Assembly: GCA_002633005.1 (NCBI GenBank)
Contig: NMRA01000020.1
Span: 1,464,816-1,528,815 of the forward strand
From: Phoronis australis
Taxonomy: Eukaryota > Phoronida > Phoronidae
Direction of reading: 5' to 3'
DNA length: 64,000 nt
Shown: in pieces, positions 23,156-35,161 of the stretch
How the letters are laid out: every line of letters starts with the position of its first letter
Position numbering within the stretch: the stretch's first letter is position 1
The notes under the pieces: generated by a model
What the model saw: the letters and a program-made list of their open reading frames with translations, nothing else
Told to the model about the DNA's origin: nothing
Database searches by the model: none
Position numbers and translations under genes: made by a program

Positions 23156-24983
23156 CAATGGAGTGTAGGGATCAGACCTCTGCATTATGACATGTACATC
23201 TTATTATATCCTGTCCAACTTTTTGTTTGAAAACACATCTCTGGCAGCTTGGTTGATAACTTGATATGCATGCGTTTGTCTACTGGATTGGTTTTAAAAA
23301 GTGGATTCTGAATGACTGTGTGCTTCATACAGCAACAGCTAATGTTACCTTGTTACCTTTGGTTGTATTCCCATGAGCTTGGTGTTGGGGAACTCTAAAA
23401 GCGAGACGTGCTTATACCTGTTTGGGCTTATGTCGGACATTCAAATAGTACGGTAGTCTGTGGTTATGTATTGGACTTTCTGTATAAAAATCCGTTTGTG
23501 TGCCTATTCCCTGAATGCATTTTGTCAATATCTGCTTTTCAGGCTTGCACTGATATTGCATGTTTGAAATGTGTTTGGCTGTGGCTGGCTTGGACAAAGT
23601 GTGTGACCTTATACTTGAGCAGATATCTATTCATGTAGTAGAATGACATAACAAGTAAAAACAGCAGGCTAATACCTTGGGGGGGAACCCTTATGATAAC
23701 AGAAAGTCAGTAATTAAAAATTCACACGTTTTGTGTTGATATATTCCAACACCTTGACTTGTTAACTTTATCATTCATGCCTTGCTGAGCAAATACTGTA
23801 AATCCAGTTAACAGATTCAGTTGACTGGTGTGGGTATAATTGACTTAAAATATTTATGTTGTCAGACTCTATACATTAGATAGGATGATAGTCCAGTAGT
23901 GTACTTGACTGAGTTGTGCTGAGTTTGTAGTCATGGTGAGACCCTAGCAAGATATACCACAGAAAGAGAGTAGACAATTGAGCAGTTGATTACACCAACC
24001 AATAGACTCTTCAGCAGGTGCAGATACCAAGTGGCCAGTCAGGTATTTGAACTTTTTGTTTACAAGTTCTTGGATAGTGTCACTTAGTTTAAGACAATTT
24101 AGCTTTAATATTTACTAAAAGTCATCTTTTTAGTGTGTATCATTTCTTTGCAGTCGAGATTTGTCAAATAGAAATTGTTATTTTAAATTTGTTTGTATTC
24201 AGCTATAAAAAGAAATTTTAGTTGATTATTTGACATCAAAATTTATAAAATTGTGAACAAAATTTTATTGATAGAGTTATTACATAATTTTCAAACCTTG
24301 AATCTTAGAGAAGCCTGTACGTGACAACAGATCGTCAAAGTTTCCATTTCAAACAAGTAATCTGTTAATGTATAATCCCACGACTAAGCGCATGCCCATG
24401 TATATCTAGAATAATGTAGTTTTTCGACAAGAGTTTTCAAAAAATGTCCTGCATATAGGCGCTTGCGACTAAGTTAAACAATTAGGCTTGTGTTATGGTC
24501 CAATTCTAGGTACACCTTGATTTTAAAAAATACATTACTGATACATTTTGGTTCACACACCAGGTGGTGTCTGACAGTCCGGTCAAACAAAGCGGTGAGA
24601 GTAATGGCTAAATACGAAAACTTTAGTTTTACAATACATAGCAATATTTTTAAGAAAGCCTTTAGCTTTGATTATTGGAAAAATAACATTCGGTTCTGAC
24701 CCAAGTGTCTCGCTTATAGGCAGGCATGTGTGCCCAAGTTCCTCAATTAGGCCCATGCTCTCAACTGTGTTTACTTTCATGCCAGACATCCTTAATCTTT
24801 TCACAAATTTCTACAGCCAAATGGATCAGTGATCACCCATAAAGATTATTAGTTGATTGAAATATTGGTCCCAATTAGATTAGTGCCACCACTACTCTGG
24901 CTAATGCTAACCTTGACAACTGATTAGTGGAGCTTAGATTACAAATTCACTTTGTCCATATATTTGTTCCTTTCTACACACAG

Positions 24984-25047
24984 CCTACCTTAGAACAATT
25001 TGCAACAGAGCACCTTGCCCCACTTTTAAGTGGAGTGTCTACACACA
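24984..25047. repeat. Dispersed repeat fragment, TTTTAAGTGGAG family, second copy
   Basis: Contains TTAGAACAATTTGCAACAGA, then CACTTTTAAGTGGAGTGTCT and ACACACACA, in the same order as the copy at 22721-22775. Confidence 0.6.
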
Positions 25048-25217
25048 CATATCCCATAACTGGGATATGTGGAAATTGTGGTTCTGTACATGACAATGAA
25101 CAGCTGATGCCATAAAGGCAAACAAAAGAAAACCTGTCTGTTATGTAACTGCATCTGATAATTACTTCTGCCTTGCCCCAGGTTTGTGGCCAAGCAACCA
25201 TTAGAAGTGGCGTAATT

Positions 25218-25357
25218 TACCCTAGAACAAGTTACTCTACCTCTATAAGGTGAAGTAAGCTGTCACAAGTGGGGTAAGTTGCACTAGTTTAAACAGTGTC
25301 CGCACATCACTCAAACCTAGCGACAACTCATTCCAGGAGTAACTTGTTCCAGGGTGA
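25218..25357. mobile_element. 140-bp MITE with 20-bp terminal inverted repeats
   Basis: The left end TACCCTAGAACAAGTTACTC and the reverse complement of the right end TCACCCTGGAACAAGTTACT agree at most positions. There is no coding content. It lies 170 bp from the repeat fragment at 24984 and shares the AGAACAA phrase with it. Confidence 0.7.
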
Positions 25358-25692
25358 GTATGTGTGCAGATGGCACTGTTCACGTATTAGTTGCTGTGAA
25401 CTCCTTTTCTACCTGTTCTGGTTTATTTTCTTAGATATTAAGTTTCTCTTGATTTCAAGATGTTCAGCTTATAACTTATTTCCATGGCTCCTAGTTTTTA
25501 CTAAATTCTTATTAAGACAAGATAGTCATTTCGGCATCATATTGGGTGATGCCCGATTTTTTAATTTTAGCAAGATACCATGTGCGGTAACATTTGTCTG
25601 TGTACTGTACATACTAAATGTTTAAGTTGTGTGCTAACCTGAGGCAGTTAAAATCTCTGCATCTGTTGTATTGAACACTTATACTCTGATAA

Positions 25693-27053
25693 TACCGTAA
25701 TCGTTTGGGTTAACGCCCTGGGCGGTTAAATTGGCGAACCCAAAAAATCGGGGGTGGGCGGTTAACCAGACATGGGCGCTTAAACGTGAAATTTCAAGAA
25801 ATCGGGGGGGGGGCGGTTAACTGAACATGGGCGCTTATTACGACAGGCAACCGCCCTGGGCGGTTAATCTTACCTTATGATCTGAGTCACCACACGTACT
25901 AAGCCACATACTGGGATCGCCTAACACTTTGAAAAGAACTTTATCGCCACCAAGTGCGTACTCTGCGCACTCTAATTAACAAATAGTTTCGAAAATGTAG
26001 AGTGTGGTCAAACTCCGAACGCTTGCATAGAAAGTTTGCTGCATAATATGGCGCCTCAGGTGAGACCGATTATTGCGAATTATGCTCATTATTTCACTAT
26101 ACTTCGCAGACGTTGAACATGTTCACCTGCGTAGCAGACGGTAGCTGTGCTGTCGTTTTAACCCAGTTGTGGTCACGTGCTGACCCATTTTTCCTGTTTG
26201 ATCAGTGCACTCCCATAATAAACAACTTAACTGACGGTCACGTAGACAAGGACTACCAGCAGTTCCGAATTTCAGTTCAAAATTATTTCGAGATAACAGA
26301 ATGTACTCCTGGTCTGAATGGTCAAAAAGCATAAAAATGTATAATCAATCACGAAATCGGGTTCAACTATTCAGTTGCCATGCACTGTGACGAGAGTACT
26401 CGAAAGACGGGGATCTCGATAACCCGGCAATTACACTCACCAAAATATAAAGAATTTATCAACTTTTCGCGGTTTATGGGAATTCTTCAAAATCCCGAGA
26501 GCTTACAACCTAAAGCGCATTGAGAGGGTTGGCAAAACCAATGTCACATTTTTCTGACCTGGTTATTTCGAATGCATCTTTTATATAGTGCACTGTAGTC
26601 GATAACTCAGTGCGGCAGAGATTGTGGCTGAAAGTGGAGGTGTAGACGCCAGCGCGGTTCCTAAAGTTTGCGAACGTGAGAAGAAAAGAAAGTGACAAAG
26701 TGTTCAAGTATTACATTTTGAAGTTAATCGATGACCCGTTACAATAATTTGTTACTGGTATCATAATTCACATTGCTAAACCGCGGTCTCTGAGGCTGTC
26801 GTTGCACTCAATTGTATCATCGATCTTAATCTAAAAGGTCGGGGATTCGCGTTTCCTATTAGCACAGGGCGGTAATCACCAATCGTCAAAAGTAGGGGAT
26901 GGGCGCTTAACCGAGAGGTGGGCGCTTAATTGGAAATCTTCAAAAATAGCAGGGGGGTGGTTAACCGAGCAGTGGGCGGTTAAATCGAAAATCCACCTAA
27001 AGTAGGGGTGGGCGGTTAACTGAGCATGGGCGTTAACCCGAACGATTACGGTA
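25693..27053. mobile_element. TIR element, 1361 bp, TA-flanked, subterminal GGGCGGTTAA repeats
   Basis: Left end TACCGTAATCGTTTGGGTTA continues ACGCCC; the right end is its inverse with one mismatch over 26 bases. Each end also holds clustered GGGCGGTTAA or GGGCGCTTAA motifs: about six between 25719 and 25870, and about six between 26866 and 27035. Such subterminal repeats typically bind a transposase. The interior has frames of up to 80 codons but nothing I recognise as a transposase, so it looks non-autonomous. Termini resemble those of the element at 31960-33463. The outermost TA pair may be the target duplication. Confidence 0.85.
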
Positions 27054-28417
27054 TTGTGTAGTCTGGCCAAAATGCACTCTTGTGCATTCAATATCCACCT
27101 TCCTTGCTCCAGAAACATTTAAATGTTTCATGGAGCAGCAAAATTTTTATCATTCCACATTCTAAATGGGGATAAATTCTCTTAAAATGTTCCGGCCATG
27201 CTTTTTCTTAGTTTTTGAGGTTTTAGTTTACTAATATGAAATGAATACCTTAAAATCTAACTTTTAAATAAGCAATTTTTATGCCAAATAGTTGCGATTT
27301 TTTATTTTGAAGGGAAATTAGTTATTTCCAAGTTTCCCGCCATCTGGACAAAGCTTACATTTGATGTATTTTTATTTCGCTTTAAGGTTCTGTAGGACCT
27401 TATTTACAGGTCTGTATATTTATCCAAATATGTACAAAACTGTTGATTTTATCTGTGAGAAGTATATATTTTCTGAAAGCAGAAAACCTTTAGAATTTGA
27501 TTGTTGACTTTTTACCAATCTTTTATTAATTGTGTCATGTGACCATGTCTTGTTAGTAAAATTCAGAAAATAGAGAAAATACATCAATAACAAAACAACG
27601 GTATCAATAACATGATCGAATTTTTGTGGAAATAAAATTTTAAGATGAGATCTCAAAAACAATTATCCAAATATTTTATTTTCATTTTATGCAACTTTGA
27701 ATTTTTTCCTATTTTCAGTAGCCCCTCATGCAAAAGTGGAACATTTTCAAAACAATTCTCAACAGAGTTTTTGAGAACAGTGCGTTAAGTGTGATATTAT
27801 CCAAAAGTTTCATGTAAATCTGATCAGATCTTTTTAAGATATGATATTCAGAAGTTAGGCAGATTTGGACATTTTACTACATAACCTTAACACGATGATG
27901 AGTGTGTGCCAAAAACTTGATCAGAGATTGCAAACTTGGTGTTAAAATGATGCTTTTTGAAGTGTTAATTTACAATTCTGTTTTGCTTTAATGGCAATTA
28001 GTGCATACCAAGTTATGCTCACACGGATGTTTAGTTTTGAACTCTAAGTATGGTATCATTGCATGTTTGTTTTGGTATTCTGAAAAATCTTTCTAAGTCT
28101 AGTATAAGTTTTCTATTGATTTAATCAAGTAGGTATTATTACCAACCCCCCTCATCAGTCACTACCATGAATGGGCTTCAAGTTGATGCTTGACCATGTC
28201 ACTGACATGTGTCTCGTTAAGTGTTGGGTACAGGCTGCTACCGGAAATTAACATATGAAGCAAATCTGTGTATTCATTATATGTGACGTTTCATTTTTAG
28301 ACTAATCACATTGCCACCTGTCACCTTCGATAACCTGTGCGGTGATTGTTTCAGATCAATATTCAGTTAAGCCCCAGTTATAATGCAGTCGTGTATCCAA
28401 AGGGGTTAGGGTGTCCT

Positions 28418-28841
28418 GTGCCCAGCTGCATGAAACAGTCCCAAATAGGGACTCAACTAAGTTCCCTTAGTCTTTTTCATATTTGTTTCGTTCTTTATGT
28501 CCAGATGTAATCTTTTCTATCATTATATACTTATTATGAGCTCTTCTTTGACTAGTGGCATTTTATAATTATATAACTAAAAACTGAGCCCTGAATTCAG
28601 TTAAAACAATATAGGGACTTGGTCCTTAAATTAGGAGCATTGCATGAAAAGATCCCTTCTTATTTTCAATAATATTGAGAATTAAAGGTAGAACGCATTC
28701 TCGATTTGTATCAAAACTAAACATTGAGACTTAAACAGCATAAGACAGGGCAATCAGTGTTTTCACAAGCTCACAAATATGCAAAAGATTTAGGGAACTT
28801 AGTTGCGTCCCAATTTGGGACTGTTTCATGCATCCTGGCAC
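28418..28841. mobile_element. 420-bp MITE with ~50-bp terminal inverted repeats
   Basis: Left block (about 28425-28472) contains GCATGAAACAGTCCCAAATA and AACTAAGTTCCCTTAG. The right block (about 28788-28836) is its inverse, with TTTAGGGAACTTAGTTGCGTC and GGGACTGTTTCATGC. A CTG trinucleotide borders both ends and may be a 3-bp target duplication. No coding content. Confidence 0.8.
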
Positions 28842-29273
28842 TGACCCCTGTTCATTCAATTTTGCATTGTGATAAGGACAAACAAAAGAACATTGGATCT
28901 GGTCTTTACTGTGACTCATGCTCATACTCATACCGTGACCTGTGCTCACCACATAATTTCTAATCAATGTCAGGTTTTCTTGAAAAGCTGCCCAAAAGTG
29001 CTTTTGATAAACTTGAATGCATGATTTGCTAAGTGACTAGTAAAACATGAGTCTCGCATCATTTTTGCTCATCCCCAGTGGATTTTCTTTGTTGAAAAAG
29101 TGAGCAACAAAAAATCACCGAACCACTGACTTTATTTTCAAAGGAACAGGCCTGAAAACTGCTCTTTTGGTCTGGAGGAATCTCCATTGTCAGACCTCTT
29201 AGACAAAATTGTGGATCCGTGGATGCAATTGTTGCACTTAATTGACTTCCCTGGTTCCACCAGGTCAACTGTC

Positions 29274-29662
29274 TAAAGGCCTTTTCAAATTGGCTTAACT
29301 CCCAACGTTAACTATGAAGTTGCAAACTGCGAAATTTAACTAAACCGTTCATACTGGCTTCAATATTTAAGTTTTTTTAAATGTGGCAATTTGGGAACAT
29401 TTACATGTGCTAATTGACATATAACTTTATTTTTAATTCGATTGGTGATAATTCGAGCAAAGCGACAGTACCCTTTAATTGTTGACGATAACAGTTGCAC
29501 CTGGCGAAGTTGACAATTCATACTGCACCGCAGCGTTGACATTCTGCTATTAAATCCACCTGTTAAGAGCCAGTTAACTTCTATCCAGGACCAAAGTTAA
29601 CCGTTTATGCTGACCGCAACTCTCCAAAACATCGACGCGTCAACGTTAGTATGAAAGGCCCT
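29274..29662 (-). mobile_element. TTAA-flanked MITE, copy 1 (inverted half of a palindrome)
   Basis: This is the reverse-complement arrangement of the copy that follows. It ends GTTAGTATGAAAGGCCC before the shared TTAA at 29663-29666. It shares blocks with the other copies, including CGACGCGTC, ACCGCA and the GTATGAA-type ends. It is about 120 bp shorter than copy 2. Confidence 0.85.
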
Positions 29663-29666
29663 TTAA

Positions 29667-30174
29667 AGGCCTTTCATACTAACGTCGACGCGTCGATGGT
29701 TTGGGGAGATGCGGTCAGTATGAACTCTTAACTCCGGTCCTGGATTGCAGTTAAGAGCTCCAGTTAACATCGCAGTTAATAGGTGGATTTAAGAACGCAG
29801 CGTCGACACTGCGGTGCAGTATGAATGCTTAACTCCGGTCCAATCGAAGTTATCGCCATGTGCCACTGTTATCGTCAACAGTTACAGAGTAGTGCCGTCA
29901 ACTAATAACTACTTATTTTTTGGTTTAATGATAACCAATCGATTTAAAAATGAGTTTTATGTCATTTAGCACATTTAAATGTTCCAAATTGTCACATTGA
30001 AAAAAATCTTAGCGTGTAGCGCTACCTTGCGATAACTTCGATGACGTCAGCGTCACCAACCCTTTACTTCGAAGATCATTAACTACCGAAGCTAGTATGA
30101 ACGGTCCAGTTAACTGCGCTGTTTACGTTGACGCTCCGCTCAGACCGGAGTTAAGTCAATATGAAAGGGCCTTT
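29667..30174 (+). mobile_element. TTAA-flanked MITE, copy 2 (~510 bp)
   Basis: Starts GGCCTTTCATACTAACGTCG after TTAA and ends CAATATGAAAGGGCC. Internal blocks (TTAACTCCGGTC, CGATGACGTCAGCGTCACC, TTTACGTTGACGCT) recur in the same order in the copies at 35162-35666 and, partly, at 49790-50146. TTAA at the termini suggests piggyBac-type mobilisation. No coding content. Confidence 0.88.
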
Positions 30175-31590
30175 AGACTGATTGAATCTTAGTTGGTTGA
30201 TCCAGTGGAACCAGCGAAGCCAATCAAATGCAGCCATTGTAAATTGAACTTGAACTTATGATGAGAAAAATATTAGAAACCTTCCAATGTCTTTAACGTG
30301 GCACTAGTTCTGTGTCTACAAATGGAATTGTAGTTATTCTTCGAAAGGGAATAGCAAGTGACTTGTCTTGTGTTACCTAGATACTACCCAATGGTGAAAT
30401 ACAAATCCCTGATTAAATTAGGGGAGCTTTTTCAGCCAGCATTAATATTGTTCCCCTGTCCTTATGAATGCAACAGAAAGGGAGGAAAATGACTGAGCAA
30501 AAGGTTTGTCTGTTGTTTACACCCGCTTCCATTTGTCAAACACACTGACCAAATGTTGACAAGTCATTGCATTGCTCAATAGAAATTAATGGAAGAATAA
30601 GACTCACACCTGTTGCTGGGCCACTGATATACTTTTCACTATTGTTTTATCTGAAGTTTAGTGTTTACCCTACACTTCCAAAAAATGTTGGGGACCGTTG
30701 GACCGACCTACCAAAATGTTTGGGTCCTTTTCAAATTCTTGGTGCTATGTGAGTATAGTCCAGATATCATTGCACTTGCGCACTACAATCGATTGTAAAG
30801 AGATGGGGGGGGATTGTATGAGGCCTTCATCTAGAGGTTGTTCAGGGCGTCCAAATGTGCACCCTAATTCCGAATTAGATGCCATAACTAAGATGCCTTG
30901 TTGAGCATTTGGATGCCTAAGTAAAGTAAGCATGTATATTGTAAGCATTGGTGTTTTGTTTCACCTGCTCTGGACACTGACCTGTCCAGAATCTGCTCTG
31001 GACACTGGCCAGTCCAGAATAAAAATGAAGGATATAGAAATGATGTAAGATATGTCACTAACGTCATTGTAGAGCCATGTTGCCACGGTAACATACAACA
31101 CTATGTGGTAACAGGAGTTTGACTTGAGGTCTTAATAATGTAGGCATGTGTTATTGGTCACGGATGCCCTGGAGAATTGGGAAACCCATTTTTTGACGCC
31201 CTATGTTTGAAATCCTGAGTGGAAATCTTGGAATGAATCTCGTGCTGCTTTTTTATCAATGAAAACTACTGGACGATAATCAAGAAATAGAAGAGATGAT
31301 TGAGTTTTATTGTTCACATTCTGATACACCTATTGACTCGATACACATTTTTTACTTAGCTTAATTGTCTCATGTGACACAAAAAACGGCCTCCAGTCAA
31401 CACTCGTAATTATGAATTATGTAATTAGGGCCAGGGAAACAGTTAATGCTGAAAGATGGATCTTCTATATCACAAGGGATTTGTAATTTTAGTAAAGGTA
31501 ATACCAAAAACATTAGGTAGATGTTGGTTTACCAAAGCTGAGAAAGTGTAGTTGATTCGTGACTGTTTTATTTTTGAAATTTATGGCAAT

Positions 31591-31822
31591 TCTTTGCTTA
31601 TTTAGCACACAACATGGCCGACAAATGAAAATCTATTATGTCAAATTTATCTGCAATAAGATTAAGAAAATTTTAATCTATTAGTAGCATGTTTAATGTG
31701 TGGAGGTCACAAAACAACTTTTAGTAAACCTTCTATCATTTGAACACTCTAAAGTAATCAGCCTTTGAAAAATGGATATTTTGGCAATTATTTTGTGTGA
31801 AATGTGTGGAGACTTACCCTAG
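31591..31822. mobile_element. Mariner-like MITE relic (ACAACATGGCCGACAA family)
   Basis: Contains TTTAGCACACAACATGGCCG near the left and TGAAATGTGTGGAGACTTACC at the right. The same pairs of blocks occur at 36319-36551 and, inverted, in GALNT intron 3. Boundaries are approximate. Confidence 0.55.
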
Positions 31823-31959
31823 TAATTGTTAATCAAATTTCTATGTATGTGGTAGGACAAAAACTGAAGTAATTGTTATTCACATGTCTACATGGTAGGA
31901 CAAGAACTTTAGTAATTGTTATTCAAATGTATTTCTACATGGTAGGACAAGAATTGAAG
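31821..31959. repeat. Minisatellite (~48 bp unit) interrupted by a transposon
   Basis: Three copies of AGTAATTGTTATTCA, then an ATGT-type spacer and GGTAGGACAAGAACT, precede the element at 31960. A fourth copy (ATTGTTATTCGAATGTG, then GGTAGGACAAGAAC) resumes right after it at 33464. The array therefore shows what the empty insertion site looked like. Confidence 0.85.
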
Positions 31960-33463
31960 TACCGTATTCGTCCTAATAAGCGCCCAAGTTGCTTAGAAAA
32001 ATTCGTTTCAGAGGGAGGGGCGCTTATTATAGCCTAAGGTGGTTGAAACTGATCTCCGAAAAGGGTGAAATCGTAAGCTAGGATTCATCATATTTAAGCT
32101 CTGTGACATATTTGTAACCTATGACAAACTTTCTATAAAATTTTGGTGCATTGCTATCAAACTTCGTTGTTAAATTACGATCATTTTTCAGAAAATTGTG
32201 CTGAAATCCGAGGGCAAAAACTCACCAACTGATGCGTCGCTGCCTCGCGATCACCGGTAGGGCAACTTGAATTCTTAAATGAAAATACAGTTTCTACTCA
32301 ACAAATTACCTGAAGTCCTCCTTAAGTTTTCAAAACAGCATCCTTAAGATTCTTAAGTTCCTGTGGAGTCGGCATTAACTGTAGATAAAGACCAGATCTA
32401 TGCTAGATCGTACCTCGCAACACGAGAAAAATGTGGACGAACACACATGTTGTTGTCCCGTGATGTTTGTTTTGAAGTTTTTCTGCGTGTGAGTGAGTGC
32501 GTGTCATCAGAGTTCATTTGCCAGAGTAAACGCAATGAAACAATCTAGGTGTGCATTGTAACTAAAGAAATTATCACAAGCAGTAAAGCAGAACGTGTTT
32601 TATTTAGCACTTGTTTATCTCATCTGCTAAAAAGCATTTGAGAATTGTCTCGGTAAGGCCGATATTACATGTCATTGAGTCGCCGGGTGACTGGATGCGT
32701 GGCAGTCTAACAGTTTTTTTTCCGGGAGATTCGAGGGGGATGTGTGTAAGGCTGTGAAAGTGTTCACTATCAGTAGGTCATTTTGACTTTAAAAACACCA
32801 ATTACGACTAATTTAATGATCCCCCTTAGAAATAACGCAAACATTTTTTACGGTATTAGAAACTTTCGGAAATTAGTTCTAATATTTATTTCTTATTGAT
32901 GCTATGCTACCCATTTCATGAATAGATAGTTCCCGAAGACTAATGTCTTCGATGACAGGTATATGTATGTATTGCGCGCTTCATGGCCACGTGCTTTTAT
33001 TCTAACACCGGTCTTCGATTGGTGGTTTTCACGTGTACAAAGAAATATGGATTCCTGTTGAGGGAGAAGATCCGCACGGGGAAGATAAAATTCAATCCCT
33101 TTGACAAGTATGCTGCATCTGTTCTGAAAAGCCAGACCATAATGGGACATATTCCTCGCAAGATCAGCAAAATTTTTGCCTTGTTTTTGAAGCATGGCGG
33201 AAGTTTGAAGTGCAGAGTCACGGCTAAATACAGACATAGCGGCGAGGCTCATGGTCTACAAGTTCCGCGCATACGGTAATGATTTTTTCAGGACTGTCAG
33301 ATCTTATTGATAAATTGAAGACATTACTGTAGAATTTTAGAACTACAGGTAAGGCATTTTTCACATATACACGTTCATGGGCTGGGCGCTTATTTTAGCA
33401 AAGTCTAAAACTGCGTGGGGGGCGGTTATTGAGGCATGGGCGCGTATTAGGGCGAATACGGTA
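31960..33463. mobile_element. TIR element, 1504 bp, TA target site, carrying a HIRAN relic
   Basis: Left end TACCGTATTCGTCCTAATAA, then GCGCCC; the inverse right end differs at two of 26 bases. GCGCTTATT motifs lie just inside both ends (32018, 33384). The element splits a minisatellite unit at a TA, which is duplicated at both edges. Near the right end it carries a frameshifted HIRAN-domain sequence. No transposase is visible. The terminal pattern relates it to the element at 25693-27053. Confidence 0.88.
33015..33275 (+). pseudogene. HIRAN-domain relic with one frameshift
   Basis: In one frame from about 33018 the text reads GGFHVYKEIWIPVEGE, and in the next frame, from about 33090, KFNPFDKYAASVLKSQ, then TIMGHIPRKISKIFALFLKH and GGSLKCRVTAKYRHSGE, ending GLQVP. 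This is the order of blocks in HIRAN-type proteins that are very numerous in cnidarians and some other invertebrates (NPFDPYAVAV..GHVPRKIS..GG.I.C.VTG.RRYS). The frame change near 33085-33095 and loss of the usual ending after GLEVP make it a pseudogene. The HIRAN domain in HLTF binds 3' DNA ends; the function of these stand-alone copies is unknown to me. It lies wholly inside the transposon at 31960-33463. Confidence 0.75.
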
Positions 33464-34247
33464 ATTGTTATTCGAATGTGTGGTAGGACAAGAACAGACC
33501 TGTAATGGTAGAGAAGCTTTACTTAAATCTCAGTTACTGAGAAGGATGAAACCAGACTTTTATGTTGGCTCAAGTGATTGTTTGCTGTCTGGCAGATGTT
33601 GGTTGATCAAGTTTGAATCTGTGGCCCCTGACAGTGATTATTGTTTGCATGTGGGTAGGGCCAATATTACTCCCAGCCTGTGGGTAGATGCTACTTTTGA
33701 GGTTGAACTGCTGTAGATCATAGGTCTCCAAAAGGCATTATGGTGATGTTTCTTCTAATCAGAACACAGTATGTTGGAGCAGTGAAGTTTTATTTTATCA
33801 AAAATTTCAACAAGAGTAAGCATGAAGACAATTCCTCTTCATTATTTGAAATTTTATATAGTACATCTGTCTTCAGCATACTCACAATGAAATCTTAAAC
33901 ATTTAGGCAATACTGCGAAAAGTGAAAAAATAATTTTGACCATATTTTTTTTGAATTTGAGGAAGCTTTACCATATTTGGTTCTGGACTGTTATGGTTTT
34001 GAAAGTTGATGCAGGGATGCTGTATTTCATACTTCTTCAATATTCGAAAAATCCACCTGATATCAGCGTAAGTGGGGAGACAGTGGTCACTGATCCCAGT
34101 CGAGCAGTGGTTACCACCTGTTTCAAGTCAATAAAGGCGAATAATAAGATGATGGTAGCTGAGTAGCTGACTTTTGAAATTGCCACGCCATATTGAAATT
34201 TACTATCCTGCCAGACGGCAATCGGGTCTTTTGTGGACAGGCGTTCA

Positions 34248-34261
34248 GCGCCACCTATGGA
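34248..34261 (-). promoter_or_regulatory. CTCF-like core motif (weak)
   Basis: On the minus strand TCCATAGGTGGCGC keeps the TAGGTGGCGC core of the CTCF site, with three mismatches upstream of it. Confidence 0.2.
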
Positions 34262-35161
34262 TACCATGTAATGCGGACGGGAGGTTTCAAACTACTGGCA
34301 TAAACAGCACTTTAGCACATTTCCTGTTACTATAATTCTGTCAAATTTCTGCCACTGTGGGATGGGATGTACTAATGCTTTACAAAAGAACAAACTTTTT
34401 GAAATACCAATGGATGAACAAGGTCATCATGTTCCACACATTTCCTATTGAGAAGAAGAATTGGTGTTTAAGCCCTGGCAGCAGCTGATAAAGCAGATGA
34501 AATTCTATCCCAGCTGGTATCAAAAAGCTAAAAATAAATTAGTGAACTTAAACTAAACAAACATTGGGAGTGGCTAAGGATGGAATTTATTCCTCTTCTT
34601 TTAAATTAATCAACCCCTATGGTAGTAATTGAATTTCTGTCCACCAAATCTGAGTCAGGATCAATTGGAAGTCACTTTCGTGCTCTCATTACACTAGAGA
34701 GGGCCAATATGGAAAGTCCTCTTTGACAAGCCACATCGTTCAGAAACTAAACTTCATTATGTTTGTGTGGCTTTTGGAACAAAGGTTGAGCAAAATTGGT
34801 GTGGCGGCACCTTTTTTCTTTTCGAAGCAGCAGGTACAGGTTTCAAAATGAGTTGGGGTGCTGACTGGAATTTTGAAATAAGGTTTGGGCTGTTGCTTGT
34901 GATACTTAGAGGTATCTGTGAGTCTTTTCAAAAAGAGGGCTTATGAATGGATTTAGTAGACGGGTGCATGGGCTAGATAATTGGCAGCAAAATATCATCC
35001 CACTTGTATCAGATACTCACTGGGGTAGTTGTCCAAATGATCACTTGCACGTTTTACCCAGTCTTTTTATTGGGATGTATACTTATTACTGTATTACACT
35101 CATGATTGGGGAAAGTACGTGTGATGAGTGGTTCTCACAGACTTTGTGTTCTTTGCCCTGA

